Positions 62,201-64,000 of a stretch of DNA of 64,000 nucleotides are shown here, one piece after another. Each line of letters opens with the position of its first letter. Within the stretch, counting starts at the first letter, position 1. The stretch is from the NCBI RefSeq assembly GCF_036785885.1, contig NC_092323.1:18360501-18424500 (forward strand), in the 5' to 3' direction. This stretch comes from Coffea arabica. Its lineage: Eukaryota; Streptophyta; Magnoliopsida; Gentianales; Rubiaceae. The notes below the pieces were generated by a model. It made no database searches and had not been told where the DNA came from. It saw only the letters and a list, made by a program, of their open reading frames with translations. Made by a program: the position numbers and the translations under genes.

Positions 62201-62875
62201 TAAGGGTGCAATCATCAACAGGAATGCCCTTGACACACATATCTCTAAAAAGGGAAATAACTGAAGAATAATGATTCTTCATCTTAACAATACAAGTCAG
62301 CAGTTGATTGAATTGAATAACAGAAGGCAGAGGCCTCATCCGGACCATCCGCTCGAACAAGCTCAAAGCATCATCAAGACTGTTGACATTATTAATATCA
62401 TTCCTTAATTCAGGTTGAAATTTCAGAGCTTTTCCAGAAGAACTCTTAACCTTACTACTAATAGCAGAATAAAAAGCCAAATGGGGTCTATGGTTTGGGA
62501 ATGGAAAGAGAAATGATGCAAGAGTAGTACAACCTGCAGGAGCGGTAGTACCTAATGAAGCCGCTGCTTCCTGAGACCGAGCCATGGAAACCATTACCAC
62601 AGAAGAAGCTCTTCTCTGCATCATCGCCGTCGTCTTCATCATCATCATCCCCATCGTCTTCCGGTCTCAAATGAACTAATTACTGGGATTTTTTAAGGCA
62701 AATTCTGAAGATCGGTTGTTGAAAATTATTTTCTGAGGTAAATCCAGGCAATTGCGCTTGCTTTCTCAATTACGACGTCGTCACAGTGTCGGATATTAAA
62801 GCTCAATCAAAAGCCTGGCAATGCCCAAACCCCTTTTTTTATAAAAAGAAAAAAAAAGAGGCTATTTTACTCTAA
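59262..62875. repeat. Duplicated block C, right copy
   Basis: Reverse complement of 15,465-20,188 without that copy's tandem duplications and 674-bp stretch; otherwise continuous. Confidence 0.9.
60705..62654 (-). CDS. P-class pentatricopeptide repeat protein, restorer-of-fertility-like (copy 2)
   Basis: 649 residues in one intact exon, same start and end as the copy at 15,681-17,627 (MGMMMMKTT... to ...GGQRGPSH). It has the same targeting-type N-terminus and 14-15 PPR units with no E or DYW domain. Compared with copy 1 there are about 54 substitutions after residue 92. Roughly nine fall on the residues that select RNA bases (fifth and last of a unit), in units 1, 2, 3, 6, 9, 10, 11 and 13. 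The protein should act in mitochondria or plastids on a different RNA site. Its 3' end is a single unit without the tandem duplication seen in copy 1. A short frame shared downstream by both copies (60,311-60,574) has no ATG and is treated as untranslated. Confidence 0.95.
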   Translation of the reverse strand: MGMMMMKTTAMMQRRASSVVMVSMARSQEAAASLGTTAPAGCTTLASFLFPFPNHRPHLAFYSAISSKVKSSSGKALKFQPELRNDINNVNSLDDALSLFERMVRMRPLPSVIQFNQLLTCIVKMKNHYSSVISLFRDMCVKGIPVDDCTLNIVINCYCVVGRVNLAFSTLAGFYKSGFVPDVVTFSTLLKGLFRDHKVPEAQELFKKIIKQKLCKPNETMLGIVIDGICKAGNTQTAIEFLRAMEKRGRPCKPTAIIYNTVIDSLCKDKMVDEALALLQEMIEKDIPPNVVTYSCLILGLCSLSRWKEVDKLFAEMKVYKIVPDVITFSIVVDALCKEGHIEDAEEVVQIMIQQGQNPDLVTYSSLMDGYCLQSRIDDASRVFNTIIASGLTPDLHCYGILINAYYKTKKLEAAMKLFREIPHKGLTPDIVIYSTVLQGLFSSGRYLSAREIFNEMQASGMKPDFHTYCVVLDGLCKTGHVDEALQLFHAMEADGADLYIEMYNIMLDGLCKCRRLDSARHLFKNLFLKGLDPNVITYNTMISGLLSEGLLIEAKELIGKMEEKGCLANSVTYNVILQGLLKGGHYDDAVVYHEEMVHRGFLLDASTFSILLDSSAGNQSNPSLLMLMLKTDPDSKKFMDGGQRGPSH

Positions 62876-62905
62876 AATTAGAAGCGTAAAAGGGATCCTA
62901 TTTTA

Positions 62906-63565
62906 GGTTCCGTTTGATAAAACTGAATCTGAATTCTGAAGTCTGAATTCTGAAATCTGAATACTGAAACAATTAATTTACTGAATTTTAAGCACTGAAA
63001 AAAAAAATATGAATGTTTGAATTTTAATGCTAAACCTATTTATGCTGTTTGATAAATATTTATAACTGAATACTTAATAAGTTTAATTTGACAATTTTGC
63101 CCTTATATCCTTTCATTCAAAAAAGAAATAAAATCTATGATTTAATTAGTTTAAAATTGTTAGGTATGAAAATGACAATATTTATTTTTAAATCAAATTA
63201 ATATAAAAGATGAAATATATTATATGAGGAGTATGGAAAAGATGTGAAAGTCATTAAAAAGGGAGAAAAGAAAAACTAAAAATCGTTAGATAGAGAATAT
63301 TATGTTGTTTAATTAGATAAGAATTTTGAACATAATTAACAAACAAGGGTAGATTTAGTAGATAAGATAAGGTAATTGAAATAATTCTATTGATTCTTAT
63401 CAGAATTAAGCATTCAGTTAGGATTCTTGTGCTGAAAAAAATACACATAGGTTCAGCATTGCTTAACAAGTTCAGCAAATAGATTTTTATTTATCAAACA
63501 CTGAAAACATTTGAATGTCTGAAAAAATTCAGATTCAGCACTTTTTTATGTTATCAAACAGACCC
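62906..63565. mobile_element. PIF/Harbinger (Tourist-type) MITE
   Basis: Ends GGTTCCGTTTGATAA and, reversed, GGGTCTGTTTGATAA, flanked by the 3-bp duplication TTA (62,903-62,905 and 63,566-63,568). 660 bp. The interior has ctgaattctgaa repeats near both ends and no transposase. The left copy of the duplication (about 7310) is empty at this site and reads straight through. Confidence 0.88.
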
Positions 63566-63926
63566 TTAGTCTAAAATTAGAGTCTTCTTAATGTGATGTC
63601 GAATTTTTGTCCATTGTGTTGTTTTAAGAGTTTGTGAAAAGGAAAAAAAAATAAAAGAATGTAAAGATTTGGAAGGAGAAAAATAAAAGGAAACTCGGAG
63701 CAACATGTAATCCGATGATCGTTTGCTTGTTTTTATCACTTGGTAACACAGCGGATCATTTTTACCAAATCATCCCTCCCCTCAACAGCAATATTATACT
63801 AGAAAAATGGTCCGACTATTCCAATGGGAGTAAATGGAAATAAATCCACCTATAAATCTTTGGATGCACAATTTGCTATTATCTATTTTTTTAATATCTA
63901 TTTGTAATTAAGTGTATGTCCCCTAA
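63566..63926. repeat. Duplicated block B, right copy
   Basis: Reverse complement of 6703-7320, without the 256-bp stretch of the left copy. Confidence 0.75.
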
Positions 63927-63935
63927 TTAAAAAAA

Positions 63936-64000
63936 GGGATAATTTCATATACCTCCCCTGAGGTTTCTGACAATTTCATTAACCTCTCCTGAGGTTTCCA
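63936..64000 (+). mobile_element. Start of a foldback/Mutator-like element, cut by the window end
   Basis: gggataatttcatatacctc matches the terminal repeat of the element at 27,411, followed by the same cctcccctgaggttt phrase. Only 65 bases are in view. Confidence 0.6.

Overview
The window is nuclear DNA from a flowering plant, most likely a eudicot. The evidence is spliced genes (including a ribosomal protein gene whose first exon codes only for the start Met), two fertility-restorer-like pentatricopeptide repeat (PPR) genes, and a dense load of plant transposable elements. Only three intact host protein genes are visible: a PPR gene at 15.7-17.6 kb (+), the eL38 ribosomal protein gene at 24.3-26.3 kb (-), and a second PPR gene at 60.7-62.7 kb (-). 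There are no operons, CRISPR arrays or prokaryotic signals. I cannot name the species.

The two ends of the window form an interrupted inverted segmental duplication. Blocks near 6.70-7.36, 15.47-20.19 and 20.85-22.52 kb recur in reverse near 63.9-62.9, 62.87-59.26 and 57.0-55.0 kb. A further block, 0.80-1.37 kb on the left, lies in a different place on the right (58.70-59.26 kb). The left copy was broken up by a truncated LTR element (2.9-6.7 kb), a probable Helitron (7.5-9.6 kb) and a Ty3/gypsy element with 5-bp target duplications (9.85-15.15 kb). The right copy received a PIF/Harbinger MITE, a hAT MITE and a Pack-MULE carrying a piece of a chloroplast ATP synthase gamma gene. The two PPR proteins remain open and differ disproportionately at the residues that choose RNA bases.

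The centre (about 27-51.4 kb) is nested transposon. A decayed Mutator-like element encodes a MULE transposase and a plant mobile domain protein, with coding remnants from about 34.3 to 51.4 kb. A CACTA element (29,678-33,493) that carries host exons lies in the AT-rich sequence on its 5' side. The last part of its coding region is split by an 11.5-kb LTR-retroelement insertion (39,450-50,991). That insertion is palindromic: both outer ends are the U3 start of an LTR, both are flanked by the same 5-bp duplication CCCTC, and two 4.3-kb inverted arms enclose a 2-kb unique centre. A normal LTR element cannot have two U3 outer ends, so this is the most unusual object in the window.

The remaining intervals (72-795, 1441-2879, 20.2-24.3, 51.4-55.0 kb) are AT-rich, with no gene I can support apart from weak exon candidates. 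Counts of differences and divergences were made by eye on the printed sequence.
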